Source: Bathynomus jamesi
Lineage: Eukaryota > Arthropoda > Malacostraca > Isopoda > Cirolanidae
DNA: 64,000 bases
Assembly (NCBI GenBank): GCA_023014485.1
Contig: JAJOZX010003213.1
Coordinates: 336,001 to 400,000 of the forward strand
Direction of reading: 5' to 3'
Numbering within the stretch: the stretch's first letter is position 1; the number at the start of each line of letters is the position of its first letter. Made by a program: the position numbers and the translations under genes. Below the pieces are notes generated by a model. It did not search any database. It was given only the letters and a program-made list of their open reading frames with translations, and was not told the DNA's origin. This document shows, piece after piece, positions 54,004 through 63,995 of this stretch.

Positions 54004-56361
54004 ATGCTCACCACGCGTTCCTTCGGCTTGCTGTTCCCTCTCTTGTCTCCGTTTGTGTCCGTGTTTTCTTCTACATTAATGAAGGGGCATGCAATTCGTA
54101 TCCGACGGAAGTTTCTTACTAAGTGTCTGGAGGAGCAAGTTCTTCCCAAATCCCTGCTTCCGATTCGCCTCAGACAAATTGACGACCATCCGTTCAACAA
54201 CTTCAGCAGATTAATTTTAAAGAAACATATTGAAGTCACCAGACAAAATGAGTGGTCCGCCTTCAAAAATTTAAACATCGCCAAACATAATTTTGTAACC
54301 GTTATTCCCCAACCGTGGATCCAACCTTTGTTTGATGAAATTTACAACGAGTTGCGTCGGAGAACTACTTCACTTCGTAACATTTTGGATCGAAAAATTA
54401 AAAGTCTCATTCGAGATAGTCAGTGGAGAAAAAAGCAAGCTCAAAGTGTGTTTTGAACCTTTCTTCGAAAAACATTAGTGACGATGCAAAAAGTGCCCTT
54501 GGATATGGTATGTCCTTTTTTATTGTTAAAAAACCTTCGGCTTTACAAATTTGTTACAGTCTCGCGTGTTTTGAAAAACAGTGTAATCTCCCTCAGTATT
54601 TGTTTAACATAGTTAAAGGCCTCGTTTATAGTGCGGCGAATGGTAATTACGAAGATAACTTTCCTAAACGTTTTCGCAATAGCCTCTCACAATTAAAAAA
54701 AGATGGGGAGCTCCATATTACTAAAGCAGACAAGGCTAACACCATAGTTATTATGGACAAAGTGGACTACATCGGAAAGATGAACGAGCTTCTCCAGGAC
54801 CCCGGCACATACACCAAACTTAGGAAGAACCCGCAGGATGACGTCATCAAATCATTTAATAGTGGCTTGAAACGCCTTCTCAAAGATCATAAGAACTTAA
54901 TTCCGCTTTTCATGTCCACTTCACCTGCTCTGCCCTACCTTTACGGTCTTATTAAAACCCACAAACCTGGTAACCCTATGCGCCCTATTATTAGCTCGGT
55001 GGGCTCTATTACTTAAAACTCTCCAAATGGCTTGTCAAAGTCTTGTCCCCCATTCTCGGAACTATCTCTGATTCACATGTAAAAATTCCATGGATCTTAC
55101 GGAAAAATTGAATAATGCACGTACTGAAACTAACGATAAATTGATTAGTTTTGATGTTTGTTCATTGTTTACAAAAGTGCCGATTGACGATATGCTTGAC
55201 TTTCTCTCCCAAGAATTACATAAGTATGACCTGCCACTACCTTCACACATTGTTTTGGAACTCATTAAGCTTTGCATCAAAGACTGTAAATTCACTTTCA
55301 ATAACGAGTATTATCAACAAGTTTTTGGGATGGCTATGGGCAACCCCTTATCGCCCCTCCTCTCCAATATTTATATGGAGTTTTTCGAAATTACCTATAT
55401 TCCGAGAATCCTGGGGGTTGGCATCCCTTGGTTGCGGTACGTCGACGATATTTTGTGTATCTGGCCCATGAATCGTGACCTGGATAGCTTCCTCCTTCAG
55501 TTAAATGATCAAGTCCCCTCCATTAAGTTTACTTTAGAAGTTGAGCAAGACAATTCAATCCCATTTTTGGATGTGCGTGTACATAGGGAAAGCCCAGGTT
55601 TTAAGTTTAGTATCTATCGGAAAACGACAAACAATTTGTCCTACGTACACTTTTACTCGGGACATGATACCCCCACTAAGAAGGCCATATTTTCATCAAT
55701 GTTTCTCCGCGCCCTTAGGATCGCCAGTCCGGAATACATCGATGCCGAATTGGAAAAAATCAACGGTATTGGAAGTGATTTGTGTTATCCATCTGCGTTT
55801 ATGGAATCTTGTCTCAACAAGGCAAAACGAACTTTCTATCGTGTCAATATTAACACTCGTACTTTGTCAAAAAATATTTTAGTACTTCCATTTTTCCCGG
55901 GCTTTTTAGGCATTGCTAATGTACTTAAACTTTTGGATATTAATGTAGTATTTTCATATAACAATATTGTGAAAAATATCATAGTAAAAAATAGCCCTAC
56001 CAATAATTCAGGCATTATCTACAAAATTGGTTGTAAACAATGTGATTCCTTTTACATAGGTCAGACGGGAAAGGATTTGCACATACGTATAAAACAGCAT
56101 CAATATTCCGTTAGAACAGGACAGTTGTCCAGTGCCCTTTTTGTCCATTTGTCAGAGTTAGCCCACTGTATTGATTGGAATAATGCTTCAGTTTTATTCC
56201 ATTCAAGCAACATTGTTAATAGAAATATTCTTGAGTCTGCCATTATCCAACTTTCAAATAACTTCAACATAAGCAAAGGTCTTTTTCAACTCGATCCTGT
56301 TATGTTGAATTCCTTTAAAACAGATATAGATAAGAAGTGTAAAACATTAAATCTTTGGTAA
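54004..56361 (+). pseudogene. PLE RT/GIY-YIG protein, array copy 2
   Basis: Same start (MLTTRSFGLLFPLLSPF) and same end as copy 3. Three small deletions break it: one base in 'gtggag(t)aaaaaa' near 54427, two bases in 'acttataaac' near 55015, and one base of the A-run near 55085. There are virtually no substitutions relative to copy 3. The second half (55090-56361), with RT motifs and GIY-YIG, is open. The pattern fits consensus errors at least as well as mutation. Confidence 0.9.
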
Positions 56362-56464
56362 ACTTGTTTTCTACTTTATTAACTTTTAATTTGCATTTTA
56401 TTTTTTTATTATTTTTTTATATATATCGAAACCTGACCATAGGCAGCATTGTGTTAAAACCCGG

Positions 56465-56572
56465 ACAGTATAAATTTGTATTTTTATAATCCATTTGATC
56501 TTGTGCTAAAAATCGATTATAGTATAAATTTGTATTTTTATAATCCATTTGATCTTGTGCTAAAAATCGATA
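56465..56572 (+). repeat. Doubled 3' UTR segment of PLE copy 2
   Basis: Two copies of an approximately 50-bp unit (TATAAATTTGTATTTTTATA ... GCTAAAAATCGAT). The linker between the two units differs among PLE copies: TTAACTTTTAATCAG in copies 1 and 4, TATAG in copy 2, CAG in copy 3. Confidence 0.85.
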
Positions 56573-56726
56573 TTTTTCCTTACAAAATCTGTACGCCTCA
56601 CTGGTAATCTTTTAAGGTTTTAATTTTTAATTTTTTTATAATTTTTTATTATTTTTACTTCTCTGTTTATTGTATATATATGTATGTATGTATGTGTGTA
56701 TGTATTTGTATATATAGATATGTATG

Positions 56727-56759
<33 letters not shown>

Positions 56760-56833
56760 GTATGTATGTTATTTATTTTTTCTTTTTTTCTTTCTGTAAC
56801 CTATATATAGGCTTAACCTTTTTATGTACTTCA

Positions 56834-56873
56834 GTGTTCCTGAGGATGTCATTAGACGAAAGCGCTTGAGCAC
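56834..56873 (+). ncRNA. Hammerhead ribozyme motif between PLE copies 2 and 3
   Basis: GTGTTC (56834) pairs with GAGCAC (56868-56873) as a 6-bp stem I with one G-U pair. Core CTGAGGA (variable position 7 is G), an extra T, GTC/GAC stem II with loop ATTA, GAAA, a self-complementary AGCGCT forming minimal stem III, and U-U before the cleavage position. Only the core residues that the hammerhead fold requires to be fixed are invariant. Confidence 0.8.
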
Positions 56874-56955
56874 CATTTTGTGTTTCCTTTCCTTCGTGGT
56901 TTTATTCATCATAAATATTTTTCACGTGTTACCTTCGTGAAATAATTTTCATATA

Positions 56956-59316
56956 ATGCTCACCACGCGTTCCTTCGGCTTGCTGTTCCCTCTCTTGTCT
57001 CCGTTTGTGTCCGTGTTTTCTTCTACATTAATGAAGGGGCATGCAATTCGTATCCGACGGAAGTTTCTTACTAAGTGTCTGGAGGAGCAAGTTCTTCCCA
57101 AATCCCTGCTTCCGATTCGCCTCAGACAAATTGACGACCATCCGTTCAACAACTTCAGCAGATTAATTTTAAAGAAACATATTGAAGTCACCAGACAAAA
57201 TGAGTGGTCCGCCTTCAAAAATTTAAACATCGCCAAACATAATTTTGTAACCGTTATTCCCCAACCGTGGATCCAACCTTTGTTTGATGAAATTTACAAC
57301 GAGTTGCGTCGGAGAACTACTTCACTTCGTAACATTTTGGATCGAAAAATTAAAAGTCTCATTCGAGATAGTCAGTGGAGTAAAAAAGCAAGCTCAAAGT
57401 GTGTTTTGAACCTTTCTTCGAAAAACATTAGTGACGATGCAAAAAGTGCCCTTGGATATGGTATGTCCTTTTTTATTGTTAAAAAACCTTCGGCTTTACA
57501 AATTTGTTACAGTCTCGCGTGTTTTGAAAAACAGTGTAATCTCCCTCAGTATTTGTTTAACATAGTTAAAGGCCTCGTTTATAGTGCGGCGAATGGTAAT
57601 TACGAAGATAACTTTCCTAAACGTTTTCGCAATAGCCTCTCACAATTAAAAAAAGATGGGGAGCTCCATATTACTAAAGCAGACAAGGCTAACACCATAG
57701 TTATTATGGACAAAGTGGACTACATCGGAAAGATGAACGAGCTTCTCCAGGACCCCGGCACATACACCAAACTTAGGAAGAACCCGCAGGATGACGTCAT
57801 CAAATCATTTAATAGTGGCTTGAAACGCCTTCTCAAAGATCATAAGAACTTAATTCCGCTTTTCATGTCCACTTCACCTGCTCTGCCCTACCTTTACGGT
57901 CTTATTAAAACCCACAAACCTGGTAACCCTATGCGCCCTATTATTAGCTCGGTGGGCTCTATTACTTATAAACTCTCCAAATGGCTTGTCAAAGTCTTGT
58001 CCCCCATTCTCGGAACTATCTCTGATTCACATGTAAAAAATTCCATGGATCTTACGGAAAAATTGAATAATGCACGTACTGAAACTAACGATAAATTGAT
58101 TAGTTTTGATGTTTGTTCATTGTTTACAAAAGTGCCGATTGACGATATGCTTGACTTTCTCTCCCAAGAATTACATAAGTATGACCTGCCACTACCTTCA
58201 CACATTGTTTTGGAACTCATTAAGCTTTGCATCAAAGACTGTAAATTCACTTTCAATAACGAGTATTATCAACAAGTTTTTGGGATGGCTATGGGCAACC
58301 CCTTATCGCCCCTCCTCTCCAATATTTATATGGAGTTTTTCGAAATTACCTATATTCCGAGAATCCTGGGGGTTGGCATCCCTTGGTTGCGGTACGTCGA
58401 CGATATTTTGTGTATCTGGCCCATGAATCGTGACCTGGATAGCTTCCTCCTTCAGTTAAATGATCAAGTCCCCTCCATTAAGTTTACTTTAGAAGTTGAG
58501 CAAGACAATTCAATCCCATTTTTGGATGTGCGTGTACATAGGGAAAGCCCAGGTTTTAAGTTTAGTATCTATCGGAAAACGACAAACAATTTGTCCTACG
58601 TACACTTTTACTCGGGACATGATACCCCCACTAAGAAGGCCATATTTTCATCAATGTTTCTCCGCGCCCTTAGGATCGCCAGTCCGGAATACATCGATGC
58701 CGAATTGGAAAAAATCAACGGTATTGGAAGTGATTTGTGTTATCCATCTGCGTTTATGGAATCTTGTCTCAACAAGGCAAAACGAACTTTCTATCGTGTC
58801 AATATTAACACTCGTACTTTGTCAAAAAATATTTTAGTACTTCCATTTTTCCCGGGCTTTTTAGGCATTGCTAATGTACTTAAACTTTTGGATATTAATG
58901 TAGTATTTTCATATAACAATATTGTGAAAAATATCATAGTAAAAAATAGCCCTACCAATAATTCAGGCATTATCTACAAAATTGGTTGTAAACAATGTGA
59001 TTCCTTTTACATAGGTCAGACGGGAAAGGATTTGCACATACGTATAAAACAGCATCAATATTCCGTTAGAACAGGACAGTTGTCCAGTGCCCTTTTTGTC
59101 CATTTGTCAGAGTTAGCCCACTGTATTGATTGGAATAATGCTTCAGTTTTATTCCATTCAAGCAACATTGTTAATAGAAATATTCTTGAGTCTGCCATTA
59201 TCCAACTTTCAAATAACTTCAACATAAGCAAAGGTCTTTTTCAACTCGATCCTGTTATGTTGAATTCCTTTAAAACAGATATAGATAAGAAGTGTAAAAC
59301 ATTAAATCTTTGGTAA
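56956..59316 (+). CDS. Intact Penelope-like element protein: reverse transcriptase plus GIY-YIG endonuclease
   Basis: A single open frame of 786 codons from ATG (MLTTRSFGLLFPLLSPF), within the usual PLE length. N-terminal region: basic, with EVTRQNEWSAFKNLNIAKHN. The RT core includes DKANTIVIMDK, YLYGLIKTHKPGNPMRPI, motif A SFDVCSLFTKVP (Asp near residue 384), motif B GMAMGNPLSPLLSNIYM (near 443), YVDD (near 480) and SIPFLDVRV. The C-terminal nuclease has GIIYKI (near 671), FYIGQTG (near 684) and a conserved Arg/His helix (DLHIRIKQH), ending KTLNLW. Such proteins reverse-transcribe their RNA at a nick made by the GIY-YIG nuclease. Head-to-tail neighbours and flanking ribozymes are typical of the group. 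No premature stop; this is a candidate active copy. Confidence 0.95.
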   Translation: MLTTRSFGLLFPLLSPFVSVFSSTLMKGHAIRIRRKFLTKCLEEQVLPKSLLPIRLRQIDDHPFNNFSRLILKKHIEVTRQNEWSAFKNLNIAKHNFVTVIPQPWIQPLFDEIYNELRRRTTSLRNILDRKIKSLIRDSQWSKKASSKCVLNLSSKNISDDAKSALGYGMSFFIVKKPSALQICYSLACFEKQCNLPQYLFNIVKGLVYSAANGNYEDNFPKRFRNSLSQLKKDGELHITKADKANTIVIMDKVDYIGKMNELLQDPGTYTKLRKNPQDDVIKSFNSGLKRLLKDHKNLIPLFMSTSPALPYLYGLIKTHKPGNPMRPIISSVGSITYKLSKWLVKVLSPILGTISDSHVKNSMDLTEKLNNARTETNDKLISFDVCSLFTKVPIDDMLDFLSQELHKYDLPLPSHIVLELIKLCIKDCKFTFNNEYYQQVFGMAMGNPLSPLLSNIYMEFFEITYIPRILGVGIPWLRYVDDILCIWPMNRDLDSFLLQLNDQVPSIKFTLEVEQDNSIPFLDVRVHRESPGFKFSIYRKTTNNLSYVHFYSGHDTPTKKAIFSSMFLRALRIASPEYIDAELEKINGIGSDLCYPSAFMESCLNKAKRTFYRVNINTRTLSKNILVLPFFPGFLGIANVLKLLDINVVFSYNNIVKNIIVKNSPTNNSGIIYKIGCKQCDSFYIGQTGKDLHIRIKQHQYSVRTGQLSSALFVHLSELAHCIDWNNASVLFHSSNIVNRNILESAIIQLSNNFNISKGLFQLDPVMLNSFKTDIDKKCKTLNLW

Positions 59317-59676
59317 ACTTGTTTTCTACTTTATTAACTTTTAATTTGCATTTTATTTTTTTATTATTTTTTTATATATATCGAAACCTGACCATAGGCA
59401 GCATTGTGTTAAAACCCGGACAGTATAAATTTGTATTTTTATAATCCATTTGATCTTGTGCTAAAAATCGATCAGTATAAATTTGTATTTTTATAATCCA
59501 TTTGATCTTGTGCTAAAAATCGATATTTTTCCTTACAAAATCTGTACGCCTCACTGGTAATCTTTTAAGGTTTTAATTTTTAATTTTTTTATAATTTTTT
59601 ATTATTTTTACTTCTCTGTTATTGTATATATATGTATGTATGTATGTGTGTGTATTTGTATATATAGATATGTATG

Positions 59677-59707
<31 letters not shown>

Positions 59708-59782
59708 GTGTATGTATGTTATTTATTTTTCTTTTTTTCTTTCTGTAACCTATATATAGGCTTAACCTTTTTATGTACTTCA

Positions 59783-59822
59783 GTGTTCCTGAGGATGTCA
59801 TTAGACGAAAGCGCTTGAGCAC
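59783..59822 (+). ncRNA. Hammerhead ribozyme motif between PLE copies 3 and 4
   Basis: Identical to the motif at 56834-56873. Confidence 0.8.
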
Positions 59823-59904
59823 CATTTTGTGTTTCCTTTCCTTCGTGGTTTTATTCATCATAAATATTTTTCACGTGTTACCTTCGTGAAATAATTTTCA
59901 TATA

Positions 59905-62255
59905 ATGCTCACCACGCGTTCCTTCGGCTTGCTGTTCCCTCTCTTGTCTCCGTTTGTGTCCGTGTTTTCTTCTACATTAATGAAGGGGCATGCAATTCGT
60001 ATCCGACGGAAGTTTCTTACTAAGTGTCTGGAGGAGCAAGTTCTTCCCAAATCCCTGCTTCCGATTCGCCTCAGACAAATTGACGACCATCCGTTCAACA
60101 ACTTCAGCAGATTAATTTTAAAGAAACATATTGAAGTCACCAGACAAAATGAGTGGTCCGCCTTCAAAAATTTAAACATCGCCAAACATAATTTTGTAAC
60201 CGTTATTCCCCAACCGTGATCCAACCTTTGTTTGATGAAATTTACAACGAGTTGCGTCGGAGAACTACTTCACTTCGAACATTTTGGATCGAAAAATTAA
60301 AAGTCTCATTCGAGATAGTCAGTGGAGTAAAAAAGCAAGCTCAAAGTGTGTTTTGAACCTTTCTTCGAAAAACATTAGTGACGATGCAAAAAGTGCCCTT
60401 GGATATGGTATGTCCTTTTTTATTTTTAAAAAACCTTCGGCTTTACAAATTTGTTACAGTCTCGCGTGTTTTGAAAAACAGTGTAATCTCCCTCAGTATT
60501 TGTTTAACATAGTTAAAGGCCTCGTTATAGTGCGGCGAATGGTAATTACGAAGATAACTTTCCTAAACGTTTTCGCAATAGCCTCTCACAATTAAAAAAA
60601 GATGGGGAGCTCCATATTACTAAAGCAGACAAGGCTAACACCATAGTTATTATGGACAAAGTGGACTACATCGGAAAGATGAACGAGCTTCTCCAGGACC
60701 CGGCACATACACCAAACTTAGGAAGAACCCGCAGGATGACGTCATCAAATCATTTAATAGTGGCTTGAAACGCCTTCTCAAAGATCATAAGAACTTAATT
60801 CCGCTTTTCATGTCCACTTCACCTGCTCTGCCCTACCTTTACGGTCTTATTAAAACCCACAAACCTGGTAACCCTATGCGCCCTATTATTAGCTCGGTGG
60901 GCTCTATTACTTATAAACTCTCCAAATGGCTTGTCAAAGTCTTGTCCCCCATTCTCGGAACTATCTCTGATTCACATGTAAAAAATTCCATGGATCTTAC
61001 GGAAAAATTGAATAATGCACGTACTGAAACTAACGATAAATTGATTATTTTTGATGTTTGTTCATTGTTTACAAAAGTGCCGATTGACGATATGCTTGAC
61101 TTTCTCTCCAAGAATTACATAAGTATGACCTGCCACTACCTTCACACATTGTTTTGGAACTCATTAAGCTTTGCATCAAAGACTGTAAATTCACTTTCAA
61201 TAACGAGTATTATCAACAAGTTTTTGGGATGGCTATGGGCAACCCCTTATCGCCCCTCCTCTCCAATATTTATATGGAGTTTTTCGAAATTACCTATATT
61301 CCGAGAATCCTGGGGGTTGGCATCCCTTGGTTGCGGTACGTCGACGATATTTTGTGTATCTGGCCCATGAATCGTGACCTGGATAGCTTCCTCCTTCAGT
61401 TAAATGATCAAGTCCCCTCCATTAAGTTTACTTTAGAAGTTGAGCAAGACAATTCAATCCCATTTTTGGATGTGCGTGTACATAGGGAAAGCCCAGGTTT
61501 TAAGTTTAGTATCTATCGGAAAACGACAAACAATTTGTCCTACGTACACTTTTACTCGGGACATGATACCCCACTAAGAAGGCCATATTTTCATCAATGT
61601 TTCTCCGCGCCCTTAGGATCGCCAGTCCGGAATACATCGATGCCGAATTGGAAAAAATCAACGGTATTGGAAGTGATTTGTGTTATCCATCTGCGTTTAT
61701 GGAATCTTGTCTCAACAAGGCAAAACGAACTTTCTATCGTGTCAATATTAACACTCGTACTTTGTCAAAAAATATTTTAGTACTTCCATTTTCCGGGCTT
61801 TTTAGGCATTGCTAATGTACTTAAACTTTTGGATATTAATGTAGTATTTTCATATAACAATATTGTGAAAAATATCATAGTAAAAAATAGTCCTACCAAT
61901 AATTCAGGCATTATCTACAAAATTGGTTGTAAACAATGTGATTCCTTTTACATAGGTCAGACGGGAAAGGATTTGCACATACGTATAAAACAGCATCAAT
62001 ATTCCGTTAGAACAGGACAGTTGTCCAGTGCCTTTTTGTCCATTTGTCAGAGTTAGCCCACTGTATTGATTGGAATAATGCTTCAGTTTTATTCCATTCA
62101 AGCAACATTGTTAATAGAAATATTCTTGAGTCTGCCATTATCCAACTTTCAAATAACTTCAACATAAGCAAAGGTCTTTTTCAACTCGATCCTGTTATGT
62201 GAATTCCTTTAAAACAGATATAGATAAGAAGTGTAAAACATTAAATCTTTGGTAA
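59905..62255 (+). pseudogene. PLE RT/GIY-YIG protein, array copy 4 (many one-base deletions)
   Basis: Collinear with copy 3 from the same ATG to the same stop, but with about nine to ten single-base deletions, most in short homopolymers (near 60218, 60278, 60525, 60701, 61109, 61571, 61791, 62031, 62200). Only about three substitutions were seen (for example I-V-K to I-F-K near 60425 and S-F-D to I-F-D near 61048). All domain blocks of copy 3 are present in pieces. The deletion-heavy pattern is that of uncorrected long reads, so this copy may be intact in the organism. Confidence 0.9.
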
Positions 62256-62634
62256 ACTTGTTTTCTACTTTATTAACTTTTAATTTGCATTTTATTTTTT
62301 TATTATTTTATTTTTTTTTTATATATATCGAAACCTGACCATAGGCAGCATTGTGTTAAAACCCGGACAGTATAAATTTGTATTTTTATAATCCATTTGA
62401 TCTTGTGCTAAAAATCGATTAACTTTTAATCAGTATAAATTTGTATTTTATAATCCATTTGATCTTGTGCTAAAAATCGATATTTTTCCTTACAAAATCT
62501 GTACGCCTCACTGGTAATCTTTAAGGTTTTAATTTTTAATTTTTTTATAATTTTTTTATTATTTTACTTCTCTGTTTATTGTATATATATGTATGTATGT
62601 ATGTGTGTATGTATTTGTATATAAGATTTGTATG

Positions 62635-62665
<31 letters not shown>

Positions 62666-62738
62666 GTATGTATGTTATTTATTTTTTCTTTTTTTCTTTC
62701 TGTAACCTATATATAGGCTTAACTTTTTATGTACTTCA

Positions 62739-62778
62739 GTGTTCCTGAGGATGTCATTAGACGAAAGCGCTTGAGCAC
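62739..62778 (+). ncRNA. Hammerhead ribozyme motif at the right end of the PLE array
   Basis: Identical to the motif at 56834-56873. It is followed by the terminal sequence and a TA tract. Confidence 0.8.
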
Positions 62779-62854
62779 CATTTTGTGTTTCCTTCCTTCG
62801 TGGTTTTATTCATCATAAATATTTTTCACGTGTTACCTTCGTGAAATAATTTTC

Positions 62855-62858
62855 ATAT

Positions 62859-62893
<35 letters not shown>

Positions 62894-62895
62894 TT
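62855..62895. repeat. (TA)n tract at the PLE array end
   Basis: TA repeat that closes the array. The downstream sequence is again block B flank. Confidence 0.9.
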
Positions 62896-63226
62896 TAACT
62901 TGACTAATTGCAGCAATACTGTGTAAAATATAAAATGTCTCCATTAATGTTAGTTTGTGTAGCGTTTGAGGACGAGTCTTATGCTCTGTAGCTTATTTAA
63001 AATGTAATGGATGATAATTCTGTAACTGTTTTAAGTTGGATATAAATATATAATGTATAAAATTTTTTTTAACAATGTCACTACTATATGTGTGAGAAAC
63101 AGTGAAGGACGCATTACGTAAAATTGTGTTGTATACAGTAAGCGCTATTATGTACTATTTTATAAAACATTCCTCTTGGCTCTATCATTTAATAAATTGT
63201 TGAAGATACATGGCTTGTTCTTCCCC
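62896..63226. other. Downstream flank of block B
   Basis: Shares GTCTCCATTAA, GCTTATTTAA, ATTCTGTAA and CATTTAATAAATT words, in order, with 8265-8345. No gene. It shows that the mariner and PLE array were inserted into the middle of the duplicated unit. Confidence 0.6.

Positions 63227-63265
<39 letters not shown>
63227..63265. repeat. (CA)n tract
   Basis: Simple CA repeat. Confidence 0.95.
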
Positions 63266-63270
<5 letters not shown>

Positions 63271-63279
63271 AAAGCTTAC

Positions 63280-63423
63280 ACCACTTCGTGGATGATGCAG
63301 CATTCACTAGTCCGGGTTTGCTGCAACACTTGTACCTCCCCCTTCAAGTCACTGTCCACGACTTGAATTTCTTCAAAACTATCACGAAATGTTTTTATAA
63401 CACGGACGAGTTCCTCATCGGTC
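63280..63423 (-). CDS. Further copy of the duplicated small exon
   Basis: The minus strand is open for 48 codons (TDEELVRVIKTFRDSFEEIQ ... TSECCIIHEV) between TTTCTTTAAG (acceptor-like) and GGT|GTAAGC (donor-like), in the same phase as the exons at 8390 and 8740. It is 27 bp shorter, a multiple of three. The N-terminal half is close to the other copies; the C-terminal half is diverged. It follows the block B flank just as exon 3 follows block A. No first exon lies within the remaining window. Confidence 0.5.
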
Positions 63424-63560
63424 CTTAAAGAAAAAAAAGGACACAGGTTTAGGCGGAAATTTTTAAATTATTTATGGGTAGTTCATACATTTTCTGAAGA
63501 AAGTCTGCAGCCTATGGTTTATGATTTAACTAATACGTAAAAATAGAAATTTGAGCCCCC
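63400..63560. repeat. Left arm of an inverted repeat that includes the exon boundary
   Basis: Reverse-complementary to about 63840-63995 (GGCGGAAATTTTTAAATTAT, GTAGTTCATACATTTTCTG, AGTCTGCAGCCTATGGTTTA words). The right arm carries the beginning of another, inverted exon copy at the window edge. Confidence 0.8.
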
Positions 63561-63839
63561 TTGAAGAGAAAATGACGAATAACTTTGCACCTCAAATGAC
63601 CATTCTAATCTTACCCATTTATTTGATAGCATACTGTGTGGAAGGATGACTAGTTGGTTGTGCAACGCAGAGACTGCCGACAACGAGTCTCGAGCCCTGG
63701 GTCAGATAATAAACAATTAGCCTAGCTGGGCTATATATATTTATATGTTTATGGAAGTATATGCGAATGAACCGGTTAGGCTAATTGCTTACTGTTTATT
63801 ATTTACCCGTGTTCCCTATTCGTCATTTTCTCTTAAAGG

Positions 63840-63995
63840 GGCACAAATTTCTATTTTTAGGTATTAGATAAATCATAAACCATAGGCTGCAGACTTTCTT
63901 CAGAAAATGTATGAACTACCCAAAAATAATTTAAAAATTTCCGCCTACATCTGTGTCCTTTTTCCTTAAACGACCAATCAGGAACTCGTTCTTCA
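63840..63995. repeat. Right arm of the inverted repeat, with an inverted exon start
   Basis: On the plus strand TTTTTCCTTAAAC precedes a frame reading TNQELVLHL, aligned with TDEELVRVI of the other exon copies. The acceptor AG is lost. The copy runs off the window. Confidence 0.6.

Noticed and set aside
51773..62101. Secondary-frame ORFs inside the PLE copies (for example 55151-55471, 58106-58426, 57966-58256)
   Set aside because: They repeat in every copy because the copies are near-identical, and they show no motifs of their own.
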